Assembly (NCBI GenBank): GCA_038214535.1
Contig: JBBQRS010000020.1
Span: 1-52,213, forward strand
Origin: JBBQRS01 sp038214535
GTDB taxonomy: Bacteria > Chloroflexota > Anaerolineae > CG2-30-64-16
DNA length: 52,213 bases
Direction: 5' to 3'
The position numbers and the translations under genes were made by a program. Positions 1 to 8,132 of this stretch are shown here, piece after piece (the first letter of the stretch is position 1; every line of letters starts with the position of its first letter). The notes below the pieces were generated by a model. That model did no database searches. It saw nothing but the letters and a program-made list of their open reading frames with translations, and had not been told where the DNA came from.

Positions 1-213
1 AGTGCAACGCAGCCATGAATCCGCCCTGACAGCGCCCTTTTCTGACGCCTTGGCCACAGTTCTGCGCCTTGTATTCCCGCCATGCGCGGCCCACACGCTG
101 AGTTACGATTGCTAAACAGCCCCTTCTTTCAGGGGACTCACATTTGGAATTCCTGCCCGTATGCCCTGCGTCTTGCGCGCGTGCTCACAAATAGGATGCA
201 GGCTTCCGGTATT

Positions 214-223
214 GTTACGTAAC
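214..223. promoter_or_regulatory. Palindrome upstream of the NADH dehydrogenase gene
   Basis: The first 270 bases hold no convincing gene. Close to the following start there is a perfect 10-bp palindrome, GTTACGTAAC, beside an AT-rich patch (CAATATTTTT). This could be an operator or a promoter element. I could not place a well-spaced -35/-10 pair, so this is only a candidate site. Confidence 0.25.
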
Positions 224-270
224 TGATGTCACAATATTTTTGGGCCCGCGAAACCTGGTGGAGGTGTGAA

Positions 271-1563
271 ATGACAGACTTGCATCGCGTTGTAATTATT
301 GGCGGTGGGTTCGGCGGTCTCTATGCTGCCAGGTCATTGCGACGCGCGCCGGTAGAACTGACGCTGGTTGATAGGCGCAACTTTCACCTGTTTCAGCCGT
401 TGCTCTACGAGGTCGCTACGGCGGCGCTTTCGCCCGGCGAGATCGCCGCGACGTTGCGTTCTGTCCTGCGCAAGCAATCGAATGCCAGGGTCTTGATGGC
501 CGAGGTGGTGGATGTAGACGTCGAACGCCGCCAGGTCATCCTCGCCGAGGGCGAGTTGCCCTACGATACACTGGTCGTCGCGGCTGGCGCGAAACACGCG
601 TATTTCGGGCATGATGCGTGGGAGGCCTTCGCGCCGGGGTTGAAGACCATCGAAGATGCCGTGGGCATTCGCAAAGATGTCCTTTACGTGTATGAGCGGG
701 CCGAGCGCGAGCCGGATCCGGCGCGCAGGCGTGCGTTGCTGACTTTCGTGGTTGTGGGCGGGGGGCCTACCGGTGTGGAGATGGCGGGGGCATTGGCCGA
801 ACTGGCGCGCTATACGCTGCGCGGAGATTTCCACAGTTTTGATGCAGCGGAAGCGCGCGTGATCCTCGTCGAGGCGCTGGATCGCATCCTGCCGGCCTAC
901 CCTCCTGATCTTTCCACGAAAGCCCGCGCTGCGCTCTTGCGGTTGGGCGTTGAGGTGTGGACGGGTGCCAGAGTTATCGATATCTCAGCCGAGGCCATAA
1001 CGATCCAGACGGCGGACGGCATATCGGTGATCCAGGAGTATACGGTGTTGTGGGCGGCCGGGGTGCAGGCATCGCCGCTTGGCCGCGTGCTGGCCGATCA
1101 TACCGGTGTTTCACTCGACCGGGCGGGGCGGGTGATGGTTGGCCCCGAACTGACGATGCCAGGCCACCCCGAGATCTTCGTGATTGGCGACCTGGCGCAC
1201 GTCGCCGGTGAGAACGGCGCTCCGTTGCCGGGCGTTGCGCCGGTCGCCATGCAACAAGGCGCCTATGTCGCCCGCGCCATCCGTCAACGGCTGGAAGGCA
1301 AGACGGTCGCGCCGTTTCACTATCGCGACAAGGGCAGCATGGCCGTCATCGGGCGCAGCGCCGCGGTCGCGGTTATCGGCCCATTGAAACTCAGCGGGTT
1401 CCCGGCGTGGCTGGTCTGGTTATTCATCCACCTGCTGTATATCGTGGAATTTCGTAACCGGGTGCTCATCGCGCTGCAATGGGGCTGGCGCTACTTCACG
1501 GGCAACCGGGGAGCCCGGATCATCACCGAGCCCCCGGATGCGCGATCTACTTCGCGACCATGA
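271..1563 (+). CDS. ndh: Type II NADH dehydrogenase (NDH-2)
   Basis: Single-subunit, non-proton-pumping NADH:quinone oxidoreductase of 430 residues. The N-terminal FAD-binding motif IIGGGFGG is at about residues 9-16. The NDH-2 hallmark around HLFQPLLYEVATAALSPGEI follows, and the NADH-binding Rossmann motif VVVGGGPTGVE lies mid-protein. The C-terminal part (FPAWLVWLFIHLLYIVEF and after) is the hydrophobic amphipathic end that holds NDH-2 on the inner face of the membrane. I chose the ATG at 271 because GGAGGTG precedes it at a good distance; an in-frame ATG at 226 has no such site. The last 17 bases overlap the 3' end of the convergent molbindin gene. The product would feed electrons from NADH to the quinone pool. 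Family assignment is firm; the quinone type cannot be read from sequence. Confidence 0.93.
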   Translation: MTDLHRVVIIGGGFGGLYAARSLRRAPVELTLVDRRNFHLFQPLLYEVATAALSPGEIAATLRSVLRKQSNARVLMAEVVDVDVERRQVILAEGELPYDTLVVAAGAKHAYFGHDAWEAFAPGLKTIEDAVGIRKDVLYVYERAEREPDPARRRALLTFVVVGGGPTGVEMAGALAELARYTLRGDFHSFDAAEARVILVEALDRILPAYPPDLSTKARAALLRLGVEVWTGARVIDISAEAITIQTADGISVIQEYTVLWAAGVQASPLGRVLADHTGVSLDRAGRVMVGPELTMPGHPEIFVIGDLAHVAGENGAPLPGVAPVAMQQGAYVARAIRQRLEGKTVAPFHYRDKGSMAVIGRSAAVAVIGPLKLSGFPAWLVWLFIHLLYIVEFRNRVLIALQWGWRYFTGNRGARIITEPPDARSTSRP

Positions 1564-1747
1564 CCTCCGTTGCCTTGATCACGGCAGTGGCCTTATCGCC
1601 GACCTTCAGGTTCAGCGCTTCCGCCGAACCGAGCGTGATGGCCGCGACGACCTCGATCTCACCGACCGCGATGACGATCTCAGCCATGACTGTGCCTTTG
1701 ACGACCGACTTCACGGTGCCTTCGAACTGATTTCGTGCGCTAAGCAT
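1547..1747 (-). CDS. Molbindin-like single TOBE-domain protein (Mop)
   Basis: A 66-residue protein made of one TOBE/Mop domain, the size of stand-alone molbindins that bind molybdate or tungstate as oligomers in the cytoplasm. The pattern SARNQFEGTVKSVVKGTVMAE at the start and LKVGDKATAVIKATEVMVAK at the end matches the family closely. AAGGAG lies upstream of the ATG. It converges on and overlaps the NADH dehydrogenase gene by 17 bases. No molybdate transporter or molybdoenzyme is in the window, so its role in storage or homeostasis is inferred from the family only. Confidence 0.88.
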   Translation of the reverse strand: MLSARNQFEGTVKSVVKGTVMAEIVIAVGEIEVVAAITLGSAEALNLKVGDKATAVIKATEVMVAK

Positions 1748-1763
1748 GGTGTTCTCCTTGATT

Positions 1764-1789
1764 CGCCTGATGCAAACAGGCGTCTTTTT
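1764..1789 (+). terminator. Possible rho-independent terminator
   Basis: A six-base-pair stem (CGCCTG / CAGGCG) with a seven-base loop is followed by GT and then CTTTTT on the plus strand. It could stop read-through from the NADH dehydrogenase transcript after it has crossed the convergent molbindin gene. The stem is short, so the call is tentative. Confidence 0.4.
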
Positions 1790-1816
1790 GAATGACCTCG
1801 CAATTTCTTTAGCCGC

Positions 1817-2884
1817 CTACCATTGACTGGTGATCACGGCGTCGAAATAGGCTCGCAGATTTTCCAACGGCACATCGGGGTTGATGGTGTTGCTGGTGAA
1901 GTATACCAGCGAAGCGCGATCCCGGCATAGCGCCATGGCCCGGCTCACTTCTGCGCGCACATCATCCGGTGTGCCGTGGGGTAACACTGTGGTTACGGAC
2001 ATGGGGCCGAAGATCAGCAATGGGTCGCCCTTACACGACCGCAGATTTACAATCCAATCCAATTCCACGCCGCACTCGCGTTGAAAGCCCTGTAGCCCGG
2101 CGAACCCCGCGTGCAATATATCCGGAATGATCGGGCGAACGTCGCCATCGCAGTGCCACACGAGCCGCCCTCCGGCTGCTATCACCGGCTCAATGGCATA
2201 TTCCACGAGCGGCCAGTACTCGCGGCGTAAGAATTCCGGCGAAATCATCGGCCCGCGTTGGCTGCAAAGGTCTTCGCCGGTGAGGAGGGCTTTCGGATGG
2301 ATACCTTCGCGCATGGCGCGGGCGCGCAAGCATGCGTTTTGCCTGCCTCGTTCGGCGCTGGTATGTAATAGCTTGCGGTGCGCTTCGGGGTACAGGCGTG
2401 GCAACAGCAGTGCGTTCTCATAACCATACTTGGTATACCATAACGCCGCCGGAATGATTTCCCAATCCGCGGGACACCAGAGCATTTCGCTCGCCTGCGT
2501 TTGCTTTGCAAGCAAGTTTTGTTTCAGCGCCGCATACCGAGACGTCTCATCGAAATCGGCGCGCATCTCATCCGGCTCGGGTAGCGCGGCAATTTCAGCG
2601 AGCACTCGCTCCATATTATAACCGGCGCGGCGCTCGAGGATGTCATCGTCCACGCAGCGATACGCGCCGCGCGTCACGGGCACGAAGATGCCGATAACCC
2701 CGTCTGACCCCAGGGCGCGTTCGGCCTCCATACCCCAATAGAACGGATCGGACCAATAATCATCGTCGGAGCATCCGGTGAGAGCCTGGATATGTTCGGG
2801 CGCAGCAAGCCAACCGCCCAGGATCGGCGGTCGGTCGGGCTGTTGTAAGTCAAAGGCAGCGTTCAGGCGTTGCATATGGTTCAT
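1817..2884 (-). CDS. Uroporphyrinogen decarboxylase (UroD)-like protein
   Basis: A 355-residue protein of the UroD/MtaA/CmuA superfamily (TIM barrel). Members include heme-pathway decarboxylases and corrinoid methyltransferases. The segment RLVWHCDGDVRPIIPDIL is where the barrel carries its H-x-D-G or, in MtaA-type enzymes, H-x-C-G motif. Here it reads HCDG, so the zinc HxC pair of MtaA is not clearly present. It starts 8 bases after the glycyl radical enzyme stop, and its AGGAGA ribosome site overlaps that stop codon. The two are therefore co-transcribed and probably translationally coupled. It is unlikely to be heme-pathway HemE, because length and context differ. No corrinoid protein gene is nearby, so a methyl-transfer role is not supported. 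Substrate unknown. Confidence 0.75.
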   Translation of the reverse strand: MNHMQRLNAAFDLQQPDRPPILGGWLAAPEHIQALTGCSDDDYWSDPFYWGMEAERALGSDGVIGIFVPVTRGAYRCVDDDILERRAGYNMERVLAEIAALPEPDEMRADFDETSRYAALKQNLLAKQTQASEMLWCPADWEIIPAALWYTKYGYENALLLPRLYPEAHRKLLHTSAERGRQNACLRARAMREGIHPKALLTGEDLCSQRGPMISPEFLRREYWPLVEYAIEPVIAAGGRLVWHCDGDVRPIIPDILHAGFAGLQGFQRECGVELDWIVNLRSCKGDPLLIFGPMSVTTVLPHGTPDDVRAEVSRAMALCRDRASLVYFTSNTINPDVPLENLRAYFDAVITSQW

Positions 2885-2892
2885 AGAGTCTC

Positions 2893-5118
2893 CTACTCCG
2901 CGATGAGGCGGTCTACAATCATCTGCCGGAACTCCGGCGACAGGCTGGCGAAATAGGCGCTGAACCCGGTGACGCGCACCACCAGATCGGGGTAACGCGT
3001 CGGGTCCGCGTGCGCCTCCAACACCTGCGCCTTGTCAAGCACATTCAGGTTGATCTGCGTGCCGCCCAATGCGAAATGGCCGCGCACCAGCGCCGTGACC
3101 CGTTCGAGCCCCTCCGCTTCGGACGAGAGACCGGGGTCGAGGTCGAGCTGCATCGGCGCGGCATTGCCATAACCCGGTTGCACGGCAGCGACGGCGGTCG
3201 CCAGCGCGGTCGGTGCGCCGTCTTTGCGGAAACCGGGGTCGGGGTTTGGCCCGTGTGAGATCGGGTCGCCGGCGTGTCGCCCGTTCGGCGTCGCGCCCAG
3301 CCCGCGCCCCAGCGCCAGGATCAAAGCCCACGAGAAGAGGCCGGGCAACATCCGGTAGCCGGCCGGCGTCGGCGCTTGCGTGACGCAACGGGTGAAAGCC
3401 GTCGCGATGCGTTCGGCCCAGAAATCGGCGCGTGACCCGCCCGATCCGAAGTGTGGGACGTGGCGCATCATCAACCGCGCGCGTTCGCCGTCGGGGCCTG
3501 CCCAGTCGGCGTCCAGATGATGCACCAACTCAGCCCAACTCAAGCGCCCTTCTTCATCCACCCGTCTTTCCACCGCGGCGAAAGAATCCGCCGTTGTCGC
3601 CAGCGCCGCGCCGTCCACGCACAAGTTGTAGAACTCTACGCCGCCGTGCGACGCATCCAGACCGCGTTCGATGGGGCCATAACAGAGCAGATCCAACACG
3701 AGCTCCGGGAACACCTCGTGCATGTGCTCGATGTGAAAGTCGAAGCCCTCCGCCAGCACCCAGACCGCGCGCGCCAGGTGATTCTCGAAGTCTTGCCACA
3801 GCATCTCTACGCTTGGTTCGTGTGATGTATCTGCCATCATTTCGCGCAGCGCTACATCGAACAGCACGGCGAAGTTCACCTTGGGGATATCGTTCAGGGT
3901 GTATTCACGGCCGGGGATCGCGCTCCAGTGACAGCCGGCGTAAGCGCGCGTGCGCGCCAACTCCACCGGATACCCGTTGCGGGCAAACCCGCGCACCGTG
4001 TTGTCCACGCCCAGGAACTTTGGCGTCGCGTTCTTGTCGGCGAAGATGATTTCCATGCCGCGTTCGAGCAGGCCGGGGTCGGTGCTCTCGCCGACGCACA
4101 CGCCGATGTTGGCCGGGATATTCAGCCGGTGCGCGGCCTCGAGGGAGAGATAGGACACGCGGTTGGTCGCGTCGCGCCCGGTTTCGTCCGGCCCGCCGAG
4201 CTGGATGTAGGCCGTGTCGCGCAACAACAGACACGCGAGATGATAGATCGCCTCTTCATCGTCGAGGACGCCCGCGGCGAGATCGCGCTCGTAGAACGGC
4301 AACAACAACATATCCAGCCGGCCCAGCGCGCCGCTGCCGTTATACATGCGCGCCGCCATCTGGAACCAGCAGGCCCACTGACACGCCTCGCGAAACGTCT
4401 GCGGCGGTTCGGAAACGAGTCGCCGGTTGATCTCAGCCGTCTCGTCGAGGTTGCGGCGCAAAAGGGGGTCTGCTTCGGATTGCGCCCGTTCCGCCGCGGC
4501 ATCGGCGTGCCGCGCGATCCAGCCCTGTAAGCCCAGGACGACATCTTCCAGCCCGTCATAGAAGGCGGCTGCTTCCGGGTTACTCGCGCGATATGTCTCG
4601 ATGTGTTGAAGGATGCCGCCCCAACCGAGTTCGAAGCCGATCTGCAGATCGTGGCAGAAGTGTTGCGCGCCGCCGATGCCTGCGGCAAGTTGATAATAGC
4701 GCTGTTCGGGTTCCAGGTGAGCATAACTCAACTCCGGGTTCCAGTGCGGTTTGCGGTAGGACATGAAATTGACCATATACGCGCCCGCCAGCGAACTGTT
4801 TGGATCAATATAAACGGGGTGCGCGTCCATGAGCCGCCGGAAGTTGCGCCCACATGCCCGCGGACCGAAGAACCCGCCCGACGGGTGGTTGCTCTCGATC
4901 TCGAACCCGCGCAGGATCACATCGGTGATCGGCACGCCCGATCCACTGATCGTCTGGACCACCTCCCGATACTCCGGTGGTGGCAGCACCAGCGCCCAGT
5001 CGTCGTGATCCATCGCGCCCACGACCTGCCACTTCTCCTGCGTCTGGGCCATCTTGGTCGCGCGCAATGCGTCCAGGCGTTGCTGATACGAGACATCAAC
5101 GGTGATATCGGCGAGCAT
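2893..5118 (-). CDS. Glycyl radical enzyme of unknown substrate (PFL/GDH superfamily)
   Basis: A 741-residue protein with the two landmarks of glycyl radical enzymes. The active-site cysteine is Cys396 in AYAGCHWSAIPGREY. The glycyl radical loop is VRVTGFSAYF with Gly718, 23 residues from the end. The family performs radical C-C, C-O, C-N or C-S cleavage under anoxic conditions after activation by a radical SAM enzyme; a candidate activase is encoded at 6696-7619. The dehydratases and lyases of the CutC/glycerol dehydratase type have Gly-Cys-Val-Glu-Pro at the active site. Here the residues after Cys are His-Trp, so the catalytic Glu at Cys+2 is missing, and pyruvate formate-lyase's Cys-Cys pair is also absent. 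This argues for a different reaction from the characterised eliminases. It is followed at once by a UroD-like gene. Start chosen at the ATG with GGAGGC upstream. Confidence 0.9.
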   Translation of the reverse strand: MLADITVDVSYQQRLDALRATKMAQTQEKWQVVGAMDHDDWALVLPPPEYREVVQTISGSGVPITDVILRGFEIESNHPSGGFFGPRACGRNFRRLMDAHPVYIDPNSSLAGAYMVNFMSYRKPHWNPELSYAHLEPEQRYYQLAAGIGGAQHFCHDLQIGFELGWGGILQHIETYRASNPEAAAFYDGLEDVVLGLQGWIARHADAAAERAQSEADPLLRRNLDETAEINRRLVSEPPQTFREACQWACWFQMAARMYNGSGALGRLDMLLLPFYERDLAAGVLDDEEAIYHLACLLLRDTAYIQLGGPDETGRDATNRVSYLSLEAAHRLNIPANIGVCVGESTDPGLLERGMEIIFADKNATPKFLGVDNTVRGFARNGYPVELARTRAYAGCHWSAIPGREYTLNDIPKVNFAVLFDVALREMMADTSHEPSVEMLWQDFENHLARAVWVLAEGFDFHIEHMHEVFPELVLDLLCYGPIERGLDASHGGVEFYNLCVDGAALATTADSFAAVERRVDEEGRLSWAELVHHLDADWAGPDGERARLMMRHVPHFGSGGSRADFWAERIATAFTRCVTQAPTPAGYRMLPGLFSWALILALGRGLGATPNGRHAGDPISHGPNPDPGFRKDGAPTALATAVAAVQPGYGNAAPMQLDLDPGLSSEAEGLERVTALVRGHFALGGTQINLNVLDKAQVLEAHADPTRYPDLVVRVTGFSAYFASLSPEFRQMIVDRLIAE

Positions 5119-5160
5119 GAGAAGCCTCCAAGTGTAACGGGTTGCTGAGGACGTTAACGA

Positions 5161-5174
5161 CTATGTTAGCATAG
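5161..5174. promoter_or_regulatory. Palindrome between divergent GRE and UroD-like genes
   Basis: CTATG-TTAG-CATAG is a perfect inverted repeat with a four-base centre. It sits about 45 bases upstream of the GRE start on the minus strand and 100 bases upstream of the divergent UroD-like gene. It is placed where a shared regulator could bind, but I see no well-spaced promoter hexamers with it. Confidence 0.3.
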
Positions 5175-5274
5175 GGCCGGGCCGGGGTAAAGCAACGCAT
5201 ATCCCCGCTTTGACCGGAACGCCGCGGCGCGCTATGATGCGACCGTTGCACATTATTTCGCGAAGGAGCTTAAC

Positions 5275-6543
5275 GTGGACCCTTCTATTTCGCCTGAGGA
5301 ACGCGCCTATCTGCGTGAACTTGCCCGCAAGCAGGCCGAGTATGCGGCGCTGCCCGTCATGGAAGAACGGCGCAAGATGTGGTATGCCCTGAACGACGCG
5401 CACGCAGGCGCACGCCCTCCCGTCATCATCGAGACCTGGACCTTCGATCGTGACTTCTTGCCCGATAACTTGCTTCGTTGCACCTCGCGGGCCGGCCGGG
5501 CCGCCGAGCGGCAGATGCTACGAAACATCCGCAATCATGAGTTGATTAACGACGATAAGGTCATCCCCGATACGTTCGACATGCCCTGGTTCACGCATAT
5601 CAACGAATTCGGCGTGGAGTATACACGCGATGTCATCAAGGACGCCGAGGGCGTAGAGACCGGCTATCACTGGCATCACCCGATCAAAGACCTGCGCACT
5701 GATTTGGAACTACTCAAACCGGCGGAGTGTTCGGTGGACCGAGAGGGGACGCTGGCGTTCAAGGCCGAAATGGAAGAGTTGCTGGGCGACTATCTTCCGG
5801 TGCGCATCCGCTACGGCGGGCACGCGGGCACCATGTTGACCCACCGCGTCATCGAGCTGATGGGCATGGAGGCGTTCTTCATGGCAATGTATGATTGCCC
5901 GGATGAACTGCATCAACTCATGGCCTATCTGCGCGACAACGCGTTGCGAATCTTGCGCTGGCAGGAAGCCGAGGGGTTGCTCACGGTGAACAACGGCAAC
6001 GACGATAGCTTCGGGTCGAGCTACAATTTCACGACCAACCTGCCCGCGCCGGGTTATGAAGGCGGCCCGGCCCGGCTGGTTGATTTCTGGGGCGCTTCGA
6101 ACAGCCAGGAGACGGTGGGCGTCTCACCGCGCAAGTTCCATGAATTCTGCGCTCCCTATTACAACGATGTCTGCGAACCGTTCGGGCAGGTTTACTACGG
6201 CTGTTGCGAGCCGGCCCATCCCTTCTGGGGTGACATCTCGCAGATACCGCACCTCAAGAAGGTATCCATCTCCCGCTGGTGCGACGAGAACTTCATGGGC
6301 GACGCGCTGCGGGGCACGGAGATCGTCTACTCACGCAAGCCTGATCCCAACTTCCTGAGCGTGGATGAAACGTTAAACGAAGACGGCTGGGCTGCGCACA
6401 TCCGCACGACGTTGGAAGCAACCCGCGGCGTCTCTGTGGAATTCATCATCCGCGACGTGTACACCCTGCACGGCAACATCGGCAACGCCAGCCGCGCGGT
6501 GGAAATCGCCCGGCACGAGATTGACCAGCACCACCACGGATAA
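5275..6543 (+). CDS. UroD-like protein, divergent from the glycyl radical enzyme
   Basis: A 422-residue protein that resembles uncharacterised UroD-superfamily proteins of anaerobes, with an N-terminal helical extension of about 60 residues (SISPEERAYLRELARKQAEY). The barrel motif region reads VYYGCCEPAHPFWGDI, so the usual H-x-D-G or H-x-C-G position is replaced by a Cys-Cys-Glu-Pro cluster that could bind metal. The GTG start is supported by AAGGAG six bases upstream; no good ATG lies near. It diverges from the glycyl radical enzyme operon and sits between it and the activase gene, so it probably belongs to the same pathway. The reaction is unknown; this is a different subfamily from the proteins at 1817-2884 and 30232-31356. 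Confidence 0.72.
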   Translation: MDPSISPEERAYLRELARKQAEYAALPVMEERRKMWYALNDAHAGARPPVIIETWTFDRDFLPDNLLRCTSRAGRAAERQMLRNIRNHELINDDKVIPDTFDMPWFTHINEFGVEYTRDVIKDAEGVETGYHWHHPIKDLRTDLELLKPAECSVDREGTLAFKAEMEELLGDYLPVRIRYGGHAGTMLTHRVIELMGMEAFFMAMYDCPDELHQLMAYLRDNALRILRWQEAEGLLTVNNGNDDSFGSSYNFTTNLPAPGYEGGPARLVDFWGASNSQETVGVSPRKFHEFCAPYYNDVCEPFGQVYYGCCEPAHPFWGDISQIPHLKKVSISRWCDENFMGDALRGTEIVYSRKPDPNFLSVDETLNEDGWAAHIRTTLEATRGVSVEFIIRDVYTLHGNIGNASRAVEIARHEIDQHHHG

Positions 6544-6558
6544 GCGTCCCTACACCCT

Positions 6559-6705
6559 CGTAGTGCGCAGTCCTCTGCGCAAGGGCGCAGCTTCAACCGG
6601 CGCTATTGCTCGTAGTGCGCGGTCTTCTGCATAAGGGCGCAGCTTCAACCGACGTTGCTGTTCGTAGTGCGCAGTTCTCTGCGCAAGGAGTAACTTCAAC
6701 CGGCG
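6559..6705. repeat. Three tandem copies of a 52-bp-period hairpin repeat
   Basis: Copies start at 6559, 6611 and 6663, each opening with CGTAGTGCGC and closing with CTTCAACCGRCG, separated by about 8 bases. Copy 1 contains TGCGCAG-TCCT-CTGCGCA, a perfect 7-bp stem with a four-base loop; copies 2 and 3 keep it with changes. A related sequence occurs at 45807-45867. The third copy contains the stop codon of the activase gene (6696-6698, minus strand). The short spacers rule out a CRISPR array. Confidence 0.85.
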
Positions 6706-7619
6706 CGCTGCGTGAGCGGCGCGCCGGTTGCGCGCGCTGCCTCCCACAGCGAGGTCATGTCGTCTTTCGAGGGGGCCGTCAGGTCCGCGGCGCGGTATTC
6801 CAGCCCCAGGCTGCGATATTTGTCCGCCGCCAGCCGGTGGAAGGGCAACAGCTCCAGCCGGATCTCGCCCGGTGCGCGCCCCGCGAGCCCGGCGACGAAG
6901 TGCGCGATGGCGGCAATGTCAGCGGGCGTATCGTTCACGGTGGGGACGACCGGCACGCGGAAGATGATCGGCTTCCCCGCCTCCGCCAACCGGGTCACGT
7001 TTTCCAGGATGCGCTGGTTCGAAGACCCGGTGGCGGCGCGATGGCGCTCCGGGTCCATCTGTTTCAGGTCTATCATGAAGAGATCTGTGACCGGAAGCAC
7101 GTCTTCAAGCGCCTGCCAGCTCACCTGGGCGCACGTCTCTATGGCGGTATGGATGTCGGCGGCCTTGCAAGCGGTCAACACCGCGCGGGCAAAGGCCGGT
7201 TGTATCAACGGTTCGCCGCCCGACAAGGTGACCCCGCCGCCGGAGGTCTCGTAGAATGTGCGGTCGCGCAGCGCTTCGGCTGTGGCCTCTGCGGCCGTGA
7301 TCTCGCGGCCCACCATCAGCAGCCCCTCGGCGTCGCAGCGTTTGACGCACTGCCCACACGTGACGCACGCTTCACGATGGTACGCGCGCCCATTCGCAGT
7401 CAATTCCTGCGCGCCCTCCGGGCAGACCCCGACGCATTCGCCGCAGGCGATGCAGCGTTCCGGATAAAACTGAATCTGGGGTTTCGAGTGGATGCCCTCC
7501 GGGTTGTGACACCAGAAACAGCGCAGTGAGCAGCCCTTGAAGAAGATGGTCGTCCGAATGCCCGGCCCGTCGTGGATCGAGAATCTTTGGATGTCGAAAA
7601 TCGTGCCGGTTATGACCAT
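6696..7619 (-). CDS. Glycyl radical enzyme activating enzyme (radical SAM)
   Basis: A 307-residue radical SAM protein that would generate the glycyl radical on the enzyme encoded at 2893-5118 using S-adenosylmethionine. The motif FFKGCSLRCFWCHNPE contains the CX3CX2C cysteines for the catalytic [4Fe-4S] cluster. An inserted ferredoxin-like domain follows, with CIACGECVGVCPEGA and CVTCGQCVKRCDAEG, eight cysteines for two more clusters. This is the usual layout of activases for non-PFL glycyl radical enzymes. The SAM-binding GGE motif is present (LSGGEPL). The start at 7619 (MVITGTIFDIQ) is preceded by AAGGAA; a longer in-frame start lacks this. The 3' end lies inside the third copy of a hairpin repeat, so its last residues may have been altered by the repeat. 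Confidence 0.92.
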   Translation of the reverse strand: MVITGTIFDIQRFSIHDGPGIRTTIFFKGCSLRCFWCHNPEGIHSKPQIQFYPERCIACGECVGVCPEGAQELTANGRAYHREACVTCGQCVKRCDAEGLLMVGREITAAEATAEALRDRTFYETSGGGVTLSGGEPLIQPAFARAVLTACKAADIHTAIETCAQVSWQALEDVLPVTDLFMIDLKQMDPERHRAATGSSNQRILENVTRLAEAGKPIIFRVPVVPTVNDTPADIAAIAHFVAGLAGRAPGEIRLELLPFHRLAADKYRSLGLEYRAADLTAPSKDDMTSLWEAARATGAPLTQRAG

Positions 7620-7793
7620 TTCAATTCCTTGATTGCTGGTTAGCCCGCATTCTACGGTGATCAATAGCACGCGACCTGCATGGCTGTCAAGCGATGGTTC
7701 GGTAGGGCGAATGTGATCTGTGTCATTTTCTCGATACCGGCGGGTTGCTAAACTGCGCTAAGAATCTGATCCGAAAACTGCGCGTCGCTCTTC

Positions 7794-7852
7794 TTCGTAG
7801 TGACGGCTTCAGCCGTTGTAGTGGTCCCAACGGCTGAAGCCGTCACTACGAA
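7794..7852. repeat. Hairpin repeat, family A (copy 1)
   Basis: Perfect 25-bp inverted repeat (arms 7794-7818 and 7828-7852, nine-base loop); the arms begin TTCGTAGTGACGGCTTCAGC. The same arms recur at 24061-24120. It lies in the 312-base gap between the activase and ferredoxin genes; the rest of that gap shows no gene. A half-match to the palindrome near nadA (GTGATCTGTGTCAT, 7713-7726) is also here but is too imperfect to call. Confidence 0.9.
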
Positions 7853-7931
7853 GGGAAAGACATGATGCCTTGGGAGTATTCGGATAGATTCCAAGAAGAT
7901 TTTGCCGGAATACCTCAGGAGGAAACAACGA

Positions 7932-8132
7932 ATGTTCGTCGTAACTGTAGATGTCGAGAAATGCCAGGCGTGCGCCGATTGCGTGGATACCTGCCCCAAC
8001 GAGTTGATGGTGATGGTGGAAGAGGGCGGCAAGCGGTTTGCGATGTACAAAGGCGACCCCGATGACTGCATCGGATGCTACACTTGTGAATCCACGTGCG
8101 CCGAGGGGGCCGTCACCATCACCGAGCTGTAA
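7932..8132 (+). CDS. 2[4Fe-4S] ferredoxin
   Basis: A 66-residue electron carrier with two cluster motifs, CQACADCVDTCP and CIGCYTCESTCAEGA. The first follows the CX2CX2CX3CP pattern closely; the second lacks the usual proline after its last cysteine. AGGAGG sits 9 bases before the ATG, and an earlier in-frame ATG at 7902 has no such site. It could supply low-potential electrons to the upstream radical SAM activase, but it is on the opposite strand with its own promoter region, so this partnership is only a guess. Its last 55 bases overlap the convergent hydrolase gene, an unusually long 3' overlap. Confidence 0.88.
   Translation: MFVVTVDVEKCQACADCVDTCPNELMVMVEEGGKRFAMYKGDPDDCIGCYTCESTCAEGAVTITEL

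Noticed and set aside
1817..2884. Heme-pathway uroporphyrinogen decarboxylase (HemE) or an MtaA-type corrinoid methyltransferase
   Set aside because: It is coupled to a glycyl radical enzyme, no heme or corrinoid genes are near, and the HxC zinc motif of MtaA is not clearly present.
6559..6705. Possible CRISPR array
   Set aside because: Only three units with spacers of about 8 bases that are not unique-length, no cas genes, and the repeat has relatives elsewhere as single hairpins.
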